From positions 124,001 to 188,000 of the forward strand of contig JAUHVL010000005.1 in NCBI GenBank assembly GCA_030425045.1: a DNA stretch of 64,000 nt. Reading direction: 5' to 3'. Below the pieces are notes generated by a model. The model searched no databases. It worked only from the letters and a program-made list of their open reading frames with translations, and was not told where the DNA came from. Positions 43,442 through 52,231 of the stretch are shown piece by piece. The number at the start of each line of letters is the position of its first letter. The first letter of the stretch is position 1. This stretch comes from a bacterium. Lineage in GTDB: Bacteria; Bdellovibrionota; Bacteriovoracia; Bacteriovoracales; Bacteriovoracaceae. The translations under genes were made by a program, and so were the position numbers.

Positions 43442-44227
43442 ATGTCATCCCTCTCAAAAAAATTAAGAAATTTAAAAGATTATCGCTCAACAGTAGATCC
43501 CGCTGTTAAAGATGAAATTATTATTGAATATGCACCACTCATTAAATATATAGCTCAAAAAATTGCAGCGAGGCTTCCAAGTAATATTGAACTAGATGAT
43601 CTGATTTCTTGTGGAGTGATTGGCCTTATGGACGCAATCGAAAAATTTGATCCGAGCATGGATAACAAGTTTAAAACATATGCAGAATTTAGAATTCGAG
43701 GGGCGATTCTTGATGAACTGAGAGCACAAGATTGGGTTCCAAGATCAGTAAGAGAAAAAGCAAAGTTAGTGGAAAGAACGTATTCAAAGCTAGAGTCTGA
43801 GCTAGGCAGGCCTGCTACTGATGAAGAGATGTGTAAAGAACTAGACTGTACTCAAGAGGAGTTTCACGACCTTCTTAATAAGGCGAAATCGATATCACTC
43901 TTAAATATTGATGATAGTGCTTCATTTAATAGAGGTGACAAAAAACTTTTAGCTGGTCTGATGGAAGATCATAGGGATTCAAACCCTTTTAGTGCCGTCA
44001 GTTATAAAAATACAAGAGATAAAATTAAAGACGGGATTAAAAACCTTCCTGAAAAGCAGAGACTTGTCTTATCTCTTTACTACTACGAAGACCTAAACTT
44101 AAAAGAAATTGGACAAGTTCTAGATGTAACAGAGTCAAGAGTTTCTCAACTACATACACAAGCGATATTAAAACTAAGAGGGAAATTAAAATCGGTGTTC
44201 CAAGAGCCCGAAGACCTCGCTGCTTAG
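43442..44227 (+). CDS. fliA: Flagellar sigma factor FliA (sigma-28)
   Basis: The 261-aa sigma-70-family protein has region 2 (EYAPLIKYIAQKIAARLPSNIELDDLISCGVIGLMDAIEKFDPSMDNKFKTYAEFRIRGAILDELRAQDWVPRSVR), a region 3, and region 4 with LPEKQRLVLSLYYYEDLNLKEIGQVLDVTESRVSQLHTQAILKLR. These match FliA/WhiG sigma factors that transcribe late flagellar and chemotaxis genes. It is 11 bp after flhG. I find no clear anti-sigma FlgM in the window. Confidence 0.96.
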   Translation: MSSLSKKLRNLKDYRSTVDPAVKDEIIIEYAPLIKYIAQKIAARLPSNIELDDLISCGVIGLMDAIEKFDPSMDNKFKTYAEFRIRGAILDELRAQDWVPRSVREKAKLVERTYSKLESELGRPATDEEMCKELDCTQEEFHDLLNKAKSISLLNIDDSASFNRGDKKLLAGLMEDHRDSNPFSAVSYKNTRDKIKDGIKNLPEKQRLVLSLYYYEDLNLKEIGQVLDVTESRVSQLHTQAILKLRGKLKSVFQEPEDLAA

Positions 44228-44234
44228 GAATTTT

Positions 44235-45191
44235 ATGGGAAGAGAGTTAGATAATTTTTATAACAAAGGCTTAGATGTTCTAGGTGATCTCTATCAAACC
44301 TCTTCCTCTGAAACTCGTTCTCAACTTGAGCAACTTTATTACCAAATGGGACTGCTCAAAAATCAAGCCGAAATTGAATCAGAAAAAATTGAACAATTCC
44401 AAAATATTAAGTTTCTCCTTCAAGAGCAGCTAGAGTACTCATTAAAGTTATTTGTTCGTCGAAATAAGATGGGAATCGTTAAAACGAATTGGACTGATAT
44501 ATCGAAAGTAAGTTTTTCAAAGCTTAATAGAATTGTTGAAGTGATGCCTTTTTCTTATTTTGCGTTGAAGTTTTTTAATATCAAAAGAAAAGTGAATTAT
44601 ATCATCGATGAAAATGCCATTGTGGCCAGTGGGGAAATCGATGATTTGGTAGATCTTGATAAGGTGAGATCACAGGCTTATGCCTTAACCAAGAGTATGT
44701 TTGCTCGAAAAGTAATTCTAACCTATGAGATTGACGAGAATGAAATTGAAGAAAAGCCAACGCTAAGGTTAATTTTTGATTATTCAAACCACGAAGACTA
44801 TACCTATGCTGTAAAAGTTGATGAAAAAGGTTCTGGGACTTTAGGGCTTCCATCAAATTTTAAATCTTATCGAATCACTCGGGATAAATTTAATAAGATG
44901 GATAAGCATCATATCGTTATCGTGACAAAAGACTTTCAAGTCAAAAAAGTTCTAACTTCTCCTGAAAAGCTTAGGGCCAAATTGCCAAAGTCTGAAATTA
45001 TTCATTTTCCCTTCCTCTTTCGTCCTCTTTCACTCATAATACCAAGAGAGGGTGAGATATTATATTCTCCCCAAATAATGGATAATATTAGTACAGGATG
45101 TATGGATGCCCCAAAGCAAGAACTTGCTTTTCAAAACAAGACATCAAATAACTTCATCTATTTCGATTTTTTCTCGCTCTTCACTGAGTGA
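44235..45191 (+). CDS. Unknown soluble protein co-transcribed with fliA
   Basis: The 318-aa protein starts 7 bp after fliA and so likely belongs to the flagellar operon. The N-terminal 75 residues are helical, with coiled-coil character (YYQMGLLKNQAEIESEKIEQFQNIKFLLQEQ). The rest is mixed alpha/beta without signal peptide or membrane helix. No known domain is recognised. A role in motility or chemotaxis is suggested by location only. Confidence 0.6.
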   Translation: MGRELDNFYNKGLDVLGDLYQTSSSETRSQLEQLYYQMGLLKNQAEIESEKIEQFQNIKFLLQEQLEYSLKLFVRRNKMGIVKTNWTDISKVSFSKLNRIVEVMPFSYFALKFFNIKRKVNYIIDENAIVASGEIDDLVDLDKVRSQAYALTKSMFARKVILTYEIDENEIEEKPTLRLIFDYSNHEDYTYAVKVDEKGSGTLGLPSNFKSYRITRDKFNKMDKHHIVIVTKDFQVKKVLTSPEKLRAKLPKSEIIHFPFLFRPLSLIIPREGEILYSPQIMDNISTGCMDAPKQELAFQNKTSNNFIYFDFFSLFTE

Positions 45192-45242
45192 GGGGTTTTG
45201 TAATCTCAAACATTTAAAATTTATTTCTTATAGAGGTCTTTC

Positions 45243-47621
45243 ATGAAGATGAACCTAGGAAAAAGTATTCAACGCTTTTATTTCTTTAAAACATTGATCT
45301 TAGTGGGTCTAATGGGCTACGGAGTTTATTATCTAATGCAGAATAACTTCTTTAGTTCAGAAGAAATTAATGAAGTCTTTGAATCTAATTATCTTATTCA
45401 AAAATATCAAAAAGTTTCTCCTGTCGCTCAAATTAAAAAGTTTGTTGATCAGGATAGAATTAGTGATGCTGCAAATAGTTTAAATGAGTTAGAAAGCTCT
45501 GTTTCTCAATTCTCATCACTTGAGAACAATTCAAAAACAGGTTTATCAGCTACGATTAAAAAGCAAAAAGATGTTTTAAATAAACTTCTAGGGTATCCAA
45601 GTATCTCTTCGATCACTTCTGTCTTTAGTAATAAAATTGCAAGTTTTAACTCCTTTGTTTCGACAAATGGATGGAGAACTCTAACCAGAGTTTCAAAAAG
45701 AGTAAGAGCACGTTTTTCTCATTCAAGTTTGAGAAGTGGAAATTACTATGACTACTCAAAATTTAATAAAACATATTATGCGACAGTGAAAGATATAAAG
45801 TTGATGGAAAAAGTAACGATGAACTCGGTTCTTTCTAGCAGAGATAAGCAAAGCATTATGGTTAAGCTAAGAAACTTATCAACTGAAATGAATATGTTAA
45901 ATAAGTATTTAGCTGATTTGGGCAAGTTTGATAGCAATCATAAATCTTTAAATATTAAATTTAACAATTGGCTTAAAAAAGTTTCGCCAGAAATAATAGC
46001 TAAAAAGAATAGTCATGATGAAATGTCTAAAAATATTGCTCTTTATATTGCGGGAATTTTTTCGTTTATCTTATTAGGTCTTCTTTTTGGGTTTGTTACT
46101 TATAGAACAACAACGAGAAAGATGATTAAAGAGGTTGAATCAACAATTGTTGATCAAATTCAAGAGAGAATTATTCCAACGGTTGATACCGTAGATGAAA
46201 AATTCTTTAGTCCTGAGTATGAAGAAAAGCTTTTAAAGTTTAGAGAATATATTCATAAGAGAATAAGTCTAGGTAGTATCTTTCAAGAAACGACTCCCTT
46301 TGGAACATTATTGTTGGATTCTAATTTAAATTTAGTCTGGGCCAATGATTTAGTTTATGAAACTTGGGGTCTTACTGAAAAAAGAATTAATGATCTTATA
46401 ACGTGGGATTATCTTCAAATGTTTACAAACCTTGGTGAAGATGACCCGATACAAATGGCCTTAAACCAGGCCATTGCAGGGATTTATCAGATTCAAATCA
46501 AAGGAGCTGATAAGGAAGATTGCTTACCATTTGAGATGTATGTTTCACCTGTGGAGTATGCAAACCAGAAACGAATTATGATCTTTCTTTATCCCTTAAG
46601 GTCGCTAGAAGAGTCTCTTGCTAACCAAACAAAATCAATTATTGGTCCTGTTTCGAGAACGATTGAAGCTCTTACTCAGGGGACATTTAAAAAAGAGAAG
46701 AAAGAAGCTCTTTCTTCGGATTACGAAGTTGCCGGTATTAGTGAGGTTTTTCATAAATTTGAATCTTTCAATGAGCTCATTATTCAACAGCGATATTCTC
46801 TTCTCTCAGAGATAGAAGACTTAGAGAATAAACTCTTTGATAAATTGAAAGTAATTGATGATATCTCACACCAATTAAAAGAAATTACAATCAAAAATGA
46901 TACTGCACAATCTGCAATCAAAAATACGAAAACGACGGTTGTTCATAATATTGATTTACGTTACGAAGTTGAGTCTGATTTTGAAGATCTCATGAAAATT
47001 TCAAAATTCTTAACAAAAGAAAACGATCAGCTAATTAAGCATTCTGAAAAAGCTCAAGGCCTTATCGATGAAAATGCCAGAGCTTTCACAGGTGTTTCTG
47101 AAGTTAAAGATCGGCTGAAAAAGTTAAAGAGTAACCTTGCTGATTACCGTCAGAGACTTGGGCAATCGGTAGATCAAACGATGATATTTACTAAAATGGA
47201 CTCAACCAGTAGATTGGATCATAAAAAGCTCGTTGATAGTTTGACAAAAATTAAGCTTGAAATGAAAGGCTTTGAAACAGCTCTTTTAGAGTTTTCTAAA
47301 GTTGGTCAAGACCTTGATGTAGGACTTGCAAAATTATCCATGACCTTTGAGGGAAAAGAAGCTCCCGATGTCTCGGAATATAGAAAAAGATTAAAAGGTA
47401 TTATTAAAAAAGTAGATGAGCTAAATTTTTCACTTGAAAACAATAGCCGTTCAGGAGAAAAAAGCGACAACCTTTTAGTTAGCTCGATTTCAAATCTCTA
47501 TCACGCCGTCAGTGGTGAAAATAAGATTATTGAAGGCATTTCTGGTCTTATTGCAGGTAGCAGAGATGATTATTCAAACAACTCTGAAACCCAATCATTT
47601 AGTGAATCTTCTAATGTTTGA
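45243..47621 (+). CDS. Membrane sensor with PAS-like domain and long coiled coil, MCP-like but without a recognisable signalling tip
   Basis: This 792-aa protein has a membrane helix at about 13-33, a helical extracytoplasmic domain (35-260) and a second helix (264-286, IALYIAGIFSFILLGLLFGFVT). A PAS-like domain follows at about 345-455 (FGTLLLDSNLNLVWANDLVYETWG). The rest is a long Ser/Glu/Lys-rich coiled coil (480-775). The layout is that of a chemoreceptor, but the hyperconserved tip motif that binds CheA/CheW is not present. Follows the fliA gene block by 51 bp. The 3' end overlaps coaE on the other strand by 52 bp. Confidence 0.65.
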   Translation: MKMNLGKSIQRFYFFKTLILVGLMGYGVYYLMQNNFFSSEEINEVFESNYLIQKYQKVSPVAQIKKFVDQDRISDAANSLNELESSVSQFSSLENNSKTGLSATIKKQKDVLNKLLGYPSISSITSVFSNKIASFNSFVSTNGWRTLTRVSKRVRARFSHSSLRSGNYYDYSKFNKTYYATVKDIKLMEKVTMNSVLSSRDKQSIMVKLRNLSTEMNMLNKYLADLGKFDSNHKSLNIKFNNWLKKVSPEIIAKKNSHDEMSKNIALYIAGIFSFILLGLLFGFVTYRTTTRKMIKEVESTIVDQIQERIIPTVDTVDEKFFSPEYEEKLLKFREYIHKRISLGSIFQETTPFGTLLLDSNLNLVWANDLVYETWGLTEKRINDLITWDYLQMFTNLGEDDPIQMALNQAIAGIYQIQIKGADKEDCLPFEMYVSPVEYANQKRIMIFLYPLRSLEESLANQTKSIIGPVSRTIEALTQGTFKKEKKEALSSDYEVAGISEVFHKFESFNELIIQQRYSLLSEIEDLENKLFDKLKVIDDISHQLKEITIKNDTAQSAIKNTKTTVVHNIDLRYEVESDFEDLMKISKFLTKENDQLIKHSEKAQGLIDENARAFTGVSEVKDRLKKLKSNLADYRQRLGQSVDQTMIFTKMDSTSRLDHKKLVDSLTKIKLEMKGFETALLEFSKVGQDLDVGLAKLSMTFEGKEAPDVSEYRKRLKGIIKKVDELNFSLENNSRSGEKSDNLLVSSISNLYHAVSGENKIIEGISGLIAGSRDDYSNNSETQSFSESSNV

Positions 47622-48208
47622 AGGTCAGAAGTATTGTTGATTGAGTAGTCGGCTAGACTTCTTTTTTGTTCGATATCTATTTGATTTGCAAGAATACTCT
47701 CTGCTAAATCTTGCTCGATATGATCTCTTTCCATGAGTCTTTTTATCTGTACCTCTCTCGGTGTATAAATTACGAGTGAGTAATCAACAAGTTTGGCGAG
47801 ATTTTTTTCAAAAAGTAGAGGAACATCATAAACGATAACCTTATCTTCATTGCTATAAGAACTATTAAATTGTTGTGGTAATTGTTGATAAAGAAATTGT
47901 TCTAATTTTTCTCTATTATTCTGGTTTGAAAAAGCAATGGATCTTAAAGATTTAAAATTGATCGTATCTTGTTCTATGACCTGCGGAAACTCTGCTTTAA
48001 TATAAGTTAACGTATTAGGGAGAGCGTATATTTCTTTTATTAATTTATCGGCACAAATAACTCTAAAACCTTTATTACTCAAAAAAGTAGAAGCGGTCGT
48101 TTTTCCTGTGGCAATTCCACCAGTTAGTCCAATAATAGGAATAGGACATTGATGAAGTCTTGAGTCTTTTGAAAGCTTGATAAATTTTGGTTTTAAGCTT
48201 GTTGTCAT
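47570..48208 (-). CDS. coaE: Dephospho-CoA kinase
   Basis: Last step of CoA synthesis: phosphorylates the 3'-OH of dephospho-CoA. The P-loop LTGGIATGKTTAS is at about residues 27-39, with the ADKLIKE and VPLLFEKN blocks typical of CoaE. The 24-residue N-terminal extension before the P-loop is slightly unusual. Its last 52 bases lie antisense within the end of the MCP-like gene. 212 aa. Confidence 0.93.
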   Translation of the reverse strand: MTTSLKPKFIKLSKDSRLHQCPIPIIGLTGGIATGKTTASTFLSNKGFRVICADKLIKEIYALPNTLTYIKAEFPQVIEQDTINFKSLRSIAFSNQNNREKLEQFLYQQLPQQFNSSYSNEDKVIVYDVPLLFEKNLAKLVDYSLVIYTPREVQIKRLMERDHIEQDLAESILANQIDIEQKRSLADYSINNTSDLQTLEDSLNDWVSELFE

Positions 48209-48314
48209 AGTGAAATACTAAATAATATTTAATAATTTGTCATATTAAGAATTTAATCATCTATAATATGGAATTAACCAAAAGCAAAATGACTTCTGAT
48301 TAAAGGAAATAGAT

Positions 48315-49016
48315 ATGCTCTATCATAAAAAAAGTTTCGAAGAGGTAGGTAAGGCTTCCGGGAAACTTTTAATAATTTGCTTATTAAGTTTTCTTATAGG
48401 TTTTCTTTTAAGTAATTTTATCTATCAATACCTCTACATATTAATTATTCTATCGGGCCTTCTCATTTGGTTTTTTATTATTGAGTGGGGTATTAAATTT
48501 GGTCTTCTCATCGTCAAACAAAATAAAGATTTAAATGTGAAAATATCAAAATATTCTGGAATCTGTTTTATTCTTTCGTTATCTCTGTTTTGCATGGTCT
48601 TTGGTGTCGGTTACGGAGTCGATGATAACCTTAAGGTGTCGGATCCGATCAGACCTGGTGTTGGAATACAAAGCTATAATTTGGGATATACAAGAAGTGA
48701 GTTTCTAAAAATGGGCTTTGTCGTTGATCCAGATAGAGGAGAAAAATACCTCAAAAAAGGATCTTTTTTGATCATGCTGAAAGATGATATAGCCGCAATG
48801 ATTTTTTATGATGGAAATCCTTTCTCTCTTATGGGTAAAAACTCAATCGCAATGAAAGATATCAATAAAAAGTTGCTAGAGAGCTCATTTAATCCTTGTG
48901 TGGTTGAAAAAGGATCAGGAGGGGAGATGCTTTACTGTCAGAAAAAAGGTATTCGCTTTGATTTTGATTATCATGATAAATATCTTAGTTTAGCAATTCA
49001 GAAAAAAGGTAAGTGA
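48315..49016 (+). CDS. Membrane protein of unknown function
   Basis: A 233-aa protein with three membrane helices (about residues 16-36, 40-64, 82-104) and a C-terminal extracytoplasmic domain of 120 residues with two cysteines (NPCVVE, LYCQKKG). The start follows AAAGGAAATAG. The next gene starts at its stop codon, indicating coupled translation. No family recognised. Confidence 0.6.
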   Translation: MLYHKKSFEEVGKASGKLLIICLLSFLIGFLLSNFIYQYLYILIILSGLLIWFFIIEWGIKFGLLIVKQNKDLNVKISKYSGICFILSLSLFCMVFGVGYGVDDNLKVSDPIRPGVGIQSYNLGYTRSEFLKMGFVVDPDRGEKYLKKGSFLIMLKDDIAAMIFYDGNPFSLMGKNSIAMKDINKKLLESSFNPCVVEKGSGGEMLYCQKKGIRFDFDYHDKYLSLAIQKKGK

Positions 49017-49018
49017 TC

Positions 49019-50203
49019 ATGATAAAACTAAATTCTTATAAATCTCTACTATATCTTTTCCTATCGGTTGTCCTTTTAGTCTTTTCACTAAACTTCTATC
49101 ACAAAATCTTTCAAAAAGATGCTCTTGCTTGGTATCAAAAATCAAAAGAAGAATATAAGAGTAAGTTTGTTAATCAAAACCCTCCAAAGAAAGAGTTTGA
49201 AATTAAGGATAGTCTTAAAGAAAAAATCTCTAAGCAAAGAAGGTTGTTAAAGAGAAACCTCGACTCAAAATCAATTTTTACCGGTGATAGCGAAATCATT
49301 AATACAGAAAGCCTGGAGTACATAAAAGAGAAATTAAAAGATCAGCAAAATGTTTTAACTACGTTTCAAGAATTATCAAAAGAAATTGATATTGCGAATG
49401 AACTCAATATCATCTCTCAACCCGAATATTATGGCTGTATAACAGATAATTTTTCATTAAATTATTGCTATCTAAACTTTGGATTACCTCTCACCAGCTT
49501 ATTTGAGGGGCTAGCTTATTATCACCTTTATGTTGATAAAGACTATGAAAAGATGAAAGAGACAATTCAAAAAATGTTCAGAATTGTAATGCATTATTTA
49601 AATATGCGGACATCTTTAATTGAATATATGGTTAGTTTGAATATTGAGAAATTATTTTTAAAGACTTTATATATTACTAAAGACAAGCTCCCTGAAGAAA
49701 TGAGAAGAGGGATGATTCATGAGTTAGAAAAATACAACTCTAATCATTTTTACCCGGCCATGAATCACGAGTTTGTCTCAATGACTTACTCTATGCAGTC
49801 TCTACTTAAGAAAACAGTTAGAGAGTATGGTTATTCTTCAATGTTCAGACCTTACGCTATGGGGGGAGATGAGAAGGATAAAGTTAAACCTAATGCTATA
49901 ACAACAAAGTTTTTTAAATTTATTTTTGAAGACCTCGGGCTGCTCTATCTCCTTATTGACTTCAACCAGATGATCAAACATGCGTATGATGACTTTCTTT
50001 TTTATAAAAGTTATGAAAAAGCGAAAAATAGTGGGGGAGAACTACCTGAAAAACCACATTTAAGCTTTCGCTTTTATAATATAATCTATAATCCAATTGG
50101 TGCAATAATTTCATCTACCGCAATTCCATCTTTCAATCGCTATATAGATAAATTCTACGAGACAAAAGATATTCGCAAAAAGTACATCACTCTTTTAAAT
50201 TGA
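49019..50203 (+). CDS. Signal-anchored protein of unknown function, partner of the previous gene
   Basis: The ATG at 49019 (AAGGTAAG upstream) is used; a GTG at 49013 overlapping the previous stop is possible. The 394-aa product has one N-terminal anchor helix (about 7-25) and a large helical extracytoplasmic domain rich in Lys, Glu and Tyr, with a Cys pair (YYGCITDNFSLNYCYLNFG). No catalytic motif is visible. It overlaps the convergent gene at 50195 by 9 bp. Co-expression with the previous membrane protein suggests a complex. Confidence 0.6.
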   Translation: MIKLNSYKSLLYLFLSVVLLVFSLNFYHKIFQKDALAWYQKSKEEYKSKFVNQNPPKKEFEIKDSLKEKISKQRRLLKRNLDSKSIFTGDSEIINTESLEYIKEKLKDQQNVLTTFQELSKEIDIANELNIISQPEYYGCITDNFSLNYCYLNFGLPLTSLFEGLAYYHLYVDKDYEKMKETIQKMFRIVMHYLNMRTSLIEYMVSLNIEKLFLKTLYITKDKLPEEMRRGMIHELEKYNSNHFYPAMNHEFVSMTYSMQSLLKKTVREYGYSSMFRPYAMGGDEKDKVKPNAITTKFFKFIFEDLGLLYLLIDFNQMIKHAYDDFLFYKSYEKAKNSGGELPEKPHLSFRFYNIIYNPIGAIISSTAIPSFNRYIDKFYETKDIRKKYITLLN

Positions 50204-50884
50204 ATTGCTTTTCTTTTTGTATGTCTTATAAATGAAAAATAGGTAAGTAAGAAAAGCTGGAATAACCAAGTACGCTGATAATAAGGTTAATAATAAAACA
50301 ATAGCATAAGCTCCATCATTAACGGTTGGATCAGGTGCACGCAAACCACGCATGACTTCGAAGACGGCCCTTTCTAAATTAAGTAGACTCAAAGATGTAA
50401 CAATAGCTGTTAGTGGTAGAATACTTAGAATCAATGTTCTTAAACGTGTTAATTGTAAGTATCTACGATAATAAAAAACAAGAAGAGATACTCGCCAGAT
50501 CGCGACTACTGTTAAAAAGATGGAGTTAAGTAGTGTTGCTTTTTGAAGACTCATAAAGCGCTCTACTGGAATTGCATAAAAAAGAGCAGGTGCTGAGGTA
50601 AGTGAAATAAAAGTAAGCATATTCTTATAACTTAGTTGAGACAGCTTCAGTGGTTTCAAAATAAGCCATAAAGCAAAAGAAAGGACAAAAATATAGGCTA
50701 AAGAACCAATGCCAAGATGTTGTGCTAACTTTGCACCTGGATCATCCCAGTATCTTCCCATTCCAACAATCCATGTAAAAACTAACCCTAAATATAAATC
50801 GTGATTACTAAAGTGCTTAATTTCTTCATACTTAATTAAGAAGAAGTTCGTTTTAAGGAGGTTTTTGAGGGATTTTTTATACAT
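50195..50884 (-). CDS. Multi-pass membrane protein (Yip1-like)
   Basis: The 229-aa protein has about six hydrophobic segments, after an N-terminal soluble part (KTNFFLIKYEEIKHFSNHDLYLGL). The architecture resembles small Yip1/YIF1-type bacterial membrane proteins, but no motif is decisive. It follows mazG on the same strand directly (stop of mazG and start 1 bp apart), so the two are probably one transcript. Function unknown. Confidence 0.6.
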   Translation of the reverse strand: MYKKSLKNLLKTNFFLIKYEEIKHFSNHDLYLGLVFTWIVGMGRYWDDPGAKLAQHLGIGSLAYIFVLSFALWLILKPLKLSQLSYKNMLTFISLTSAPALFYAIPVERFMSLQKATLLNSIFLTVVAIWRVSLLVFYYRRYLQLTRLRTLILSILPLTAIVTSLSLLNLERAVFEVMRGLRAPDPTVNDGAYAIVLLLTLLSAYLVIPAFLTYLFFIYKTYKKKSNSI

Positions 50885-51685
50885 TTAGCGTTCGATATTT
50901 TTAACTTGATTCCAGTATTCGTCTAATTCCATTTGGTTCATTTCTTCAAATTTTTTACCATCTTGGGTAATCAATTCTTCAACTTTTTGAAACCTGGAAA
51001 TAAACTTTTTATTTGCGTGACGAAGGGTCATTTCGGGGTCTAGCTTGAGATGGCGTGCAAGTTGAGCAACAGAGAATAAAAAATCTCCCATCTCTTCTTC
51101 AACACGTTCCATATTATATTCAGGGCCACTGATTTCTTCTTTTAACTCTTGCCACTCTTCTTCTACTTTATAAGCAACCTGTGGAGCATTATCCCAGTCA
51201 AAGTTTAGTCTTTTTGTAATTTTACCAATACGCTCTGCTGACGTTAAAGCAGGAAAAGCGAGTTCTTTCATCGGAAGCTTGTATTGATACTTTTGTTTTT
51301 TCTCAGCTTTTTCTTCTTTTTTTATTTTTTGCCAATTCTCTTTAATTTGTTCTTGAGAGAGTTTTCCTACCTTTTCATCAAATACATGAGGATGTCTTCG
51401 GATAAGTTTGTCAGCTAGGTTTTTAGCAACGTCTTCTATTGAAAAGTTGTTTTCTTGGTCAGCAATTGTTGAATGAAGAATGACCTGAAGTAAAATATCA
51501 CCGAGCTCATCTTTCATTTCTTCTTTGTTGTCCGTTTCGACGGCATGGAGGTATTCGTAAGTTTCTTCTAAAAGAAAGGGGAGTAGACTTTCATGTGTTT
51601 GCTCTAAATCCCAAGGGCATCCCCCATCTGGATCTCTTAGTTTTTTTATAACAGATATGGCCCTTTCTAATTCAGGATAATTCAT
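50885..51685 (-). CDS. mazG: Nucleoside triphosphate pyrophosphohydrolase MazG
   Basis: The 266-aa enzyme has two MazG domains. The first shows LRDPDGGCPWDLEQTHESLLPFLLEETYEYLHAVETDN and KDELGDILLQVILHS with the EExxE/ExxD metal sites. The second is EEEWQELKEEISG and VEEEMGDFLFSVAQLARHL. MazG hydrolyses NTPs to NMP and PPi, clearing aberrant nucleotides and lowering ppGpp-linked stress. Divergent from ybeY with a 41-bp gap. Confidence 0.95.
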   Translation of the reverse strand: MNYPELERAISVIKKLRDPDGGCPWDLEQTHESLLPFLLEETYEYLHAVETDNKEEMKDELGDILLQVILHSTIADQENNFSIEDVAKNLADKLIRRHPHVFDEKVGKLSQEQIKENWQKIKKEEKAEKKQKYQYKLPMKELAFPALTSAERIGKITKRLNFDWDNAPQVAYKVEEEWQELKEEISGPEYNMERVEEEMGDFLFSVAQLARHLKLDPEMTLRHANKKFISRFQKVEELITQDGKKFEEMNQMELDEYWNQVKNIER

Positions 51686-51727
51686 GACGCCTTCCTTTTT
51701 TGCTACTATACTACCGTCTGATTGATA
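51684..51727 (+). promoter_or_regulatory. Candidate promoter for ybeY with a very short leader
   Basis: TATACT at 51707-51712 lies 14 bases before the ATG at 51727, so the transcript would have only about 8 untranslated bases and no Shine-Dalgarno. A poor -35 (ATGACG, 51684-51689) overlaps the mazG start codon. Confidence 0.4.
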
Positions 51728-52230
51728 TGAAAAAACTAAGCATAAATCTAAAACATACTTTTAAAAATAAAGATGAGCGCTATAAAACTATACGCCAGCT
51801 CGACACTCATCTCACAAATTCACTAAGTATTTTTGAGAACTTTCTTAAAAAAGAAATGGGGCTCAATCTTCGGTTCGGTGTGACATGTACGGTAACTTTG
51901 TGCGGTGAGTACAAAATTAAATCTTTAAACAAGACTTTTAGGAAGAAGAATAAGAAGACGGACGTGCTTTCATTTCCTCTTTTTGATTTTAACGACGATT
52001 TTCAACCAGCTGTGCCAATCGACCTTGGCGATATCTTTATTTGCTTTCCGGTCGCTAAAACTCAGGCCAAAAGTTTAAATGTTTCGTTGGAAAACGAGTT
52101 GATACACCTTTTTGTTCATGGCTTTTTGCATTTATTGGGATTTGATCACGAACGTTCTTCTAAAGATGAGAGGATTATGTTGAAATGGGAAGATCACTTA
52201 ATCAAAAAAATTCACCAAAAGTGGAAGTAA
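51727..52230 (+). CDS. ybeY: Endoribonuclease YbeY
   Basis: The 167-aa protein has the YbeY zinc motif near the C-terminus, HGFLHLLGFDHE (family HGxLHLxGYDH), and KTDVLSFPLF with DLGDIFI upstream. It matures rRNA and takes part in ribosome quality control. The ATG at 51727 is chosen; the TTG at 51700 would lie in the promoter. It is followed one base later by prfB. Confidence 0.93.
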   Translation: MKKLSINLKHTFKNKDERYKTIRQLDTHLTNSLSIFENFLKKEMGLNLRFGVTCTVTLCGEYKIKSLNKTFRKKNKKTDVLSFPLFDFNDDFQPAVPIDLGDIFICFPVAKTQAKSLNVSLENELIHLFVHGFLHLLGFDHERSSKDERIMLKWEDHLIKKIHQKWK

Positions 52231-52231
52231 T

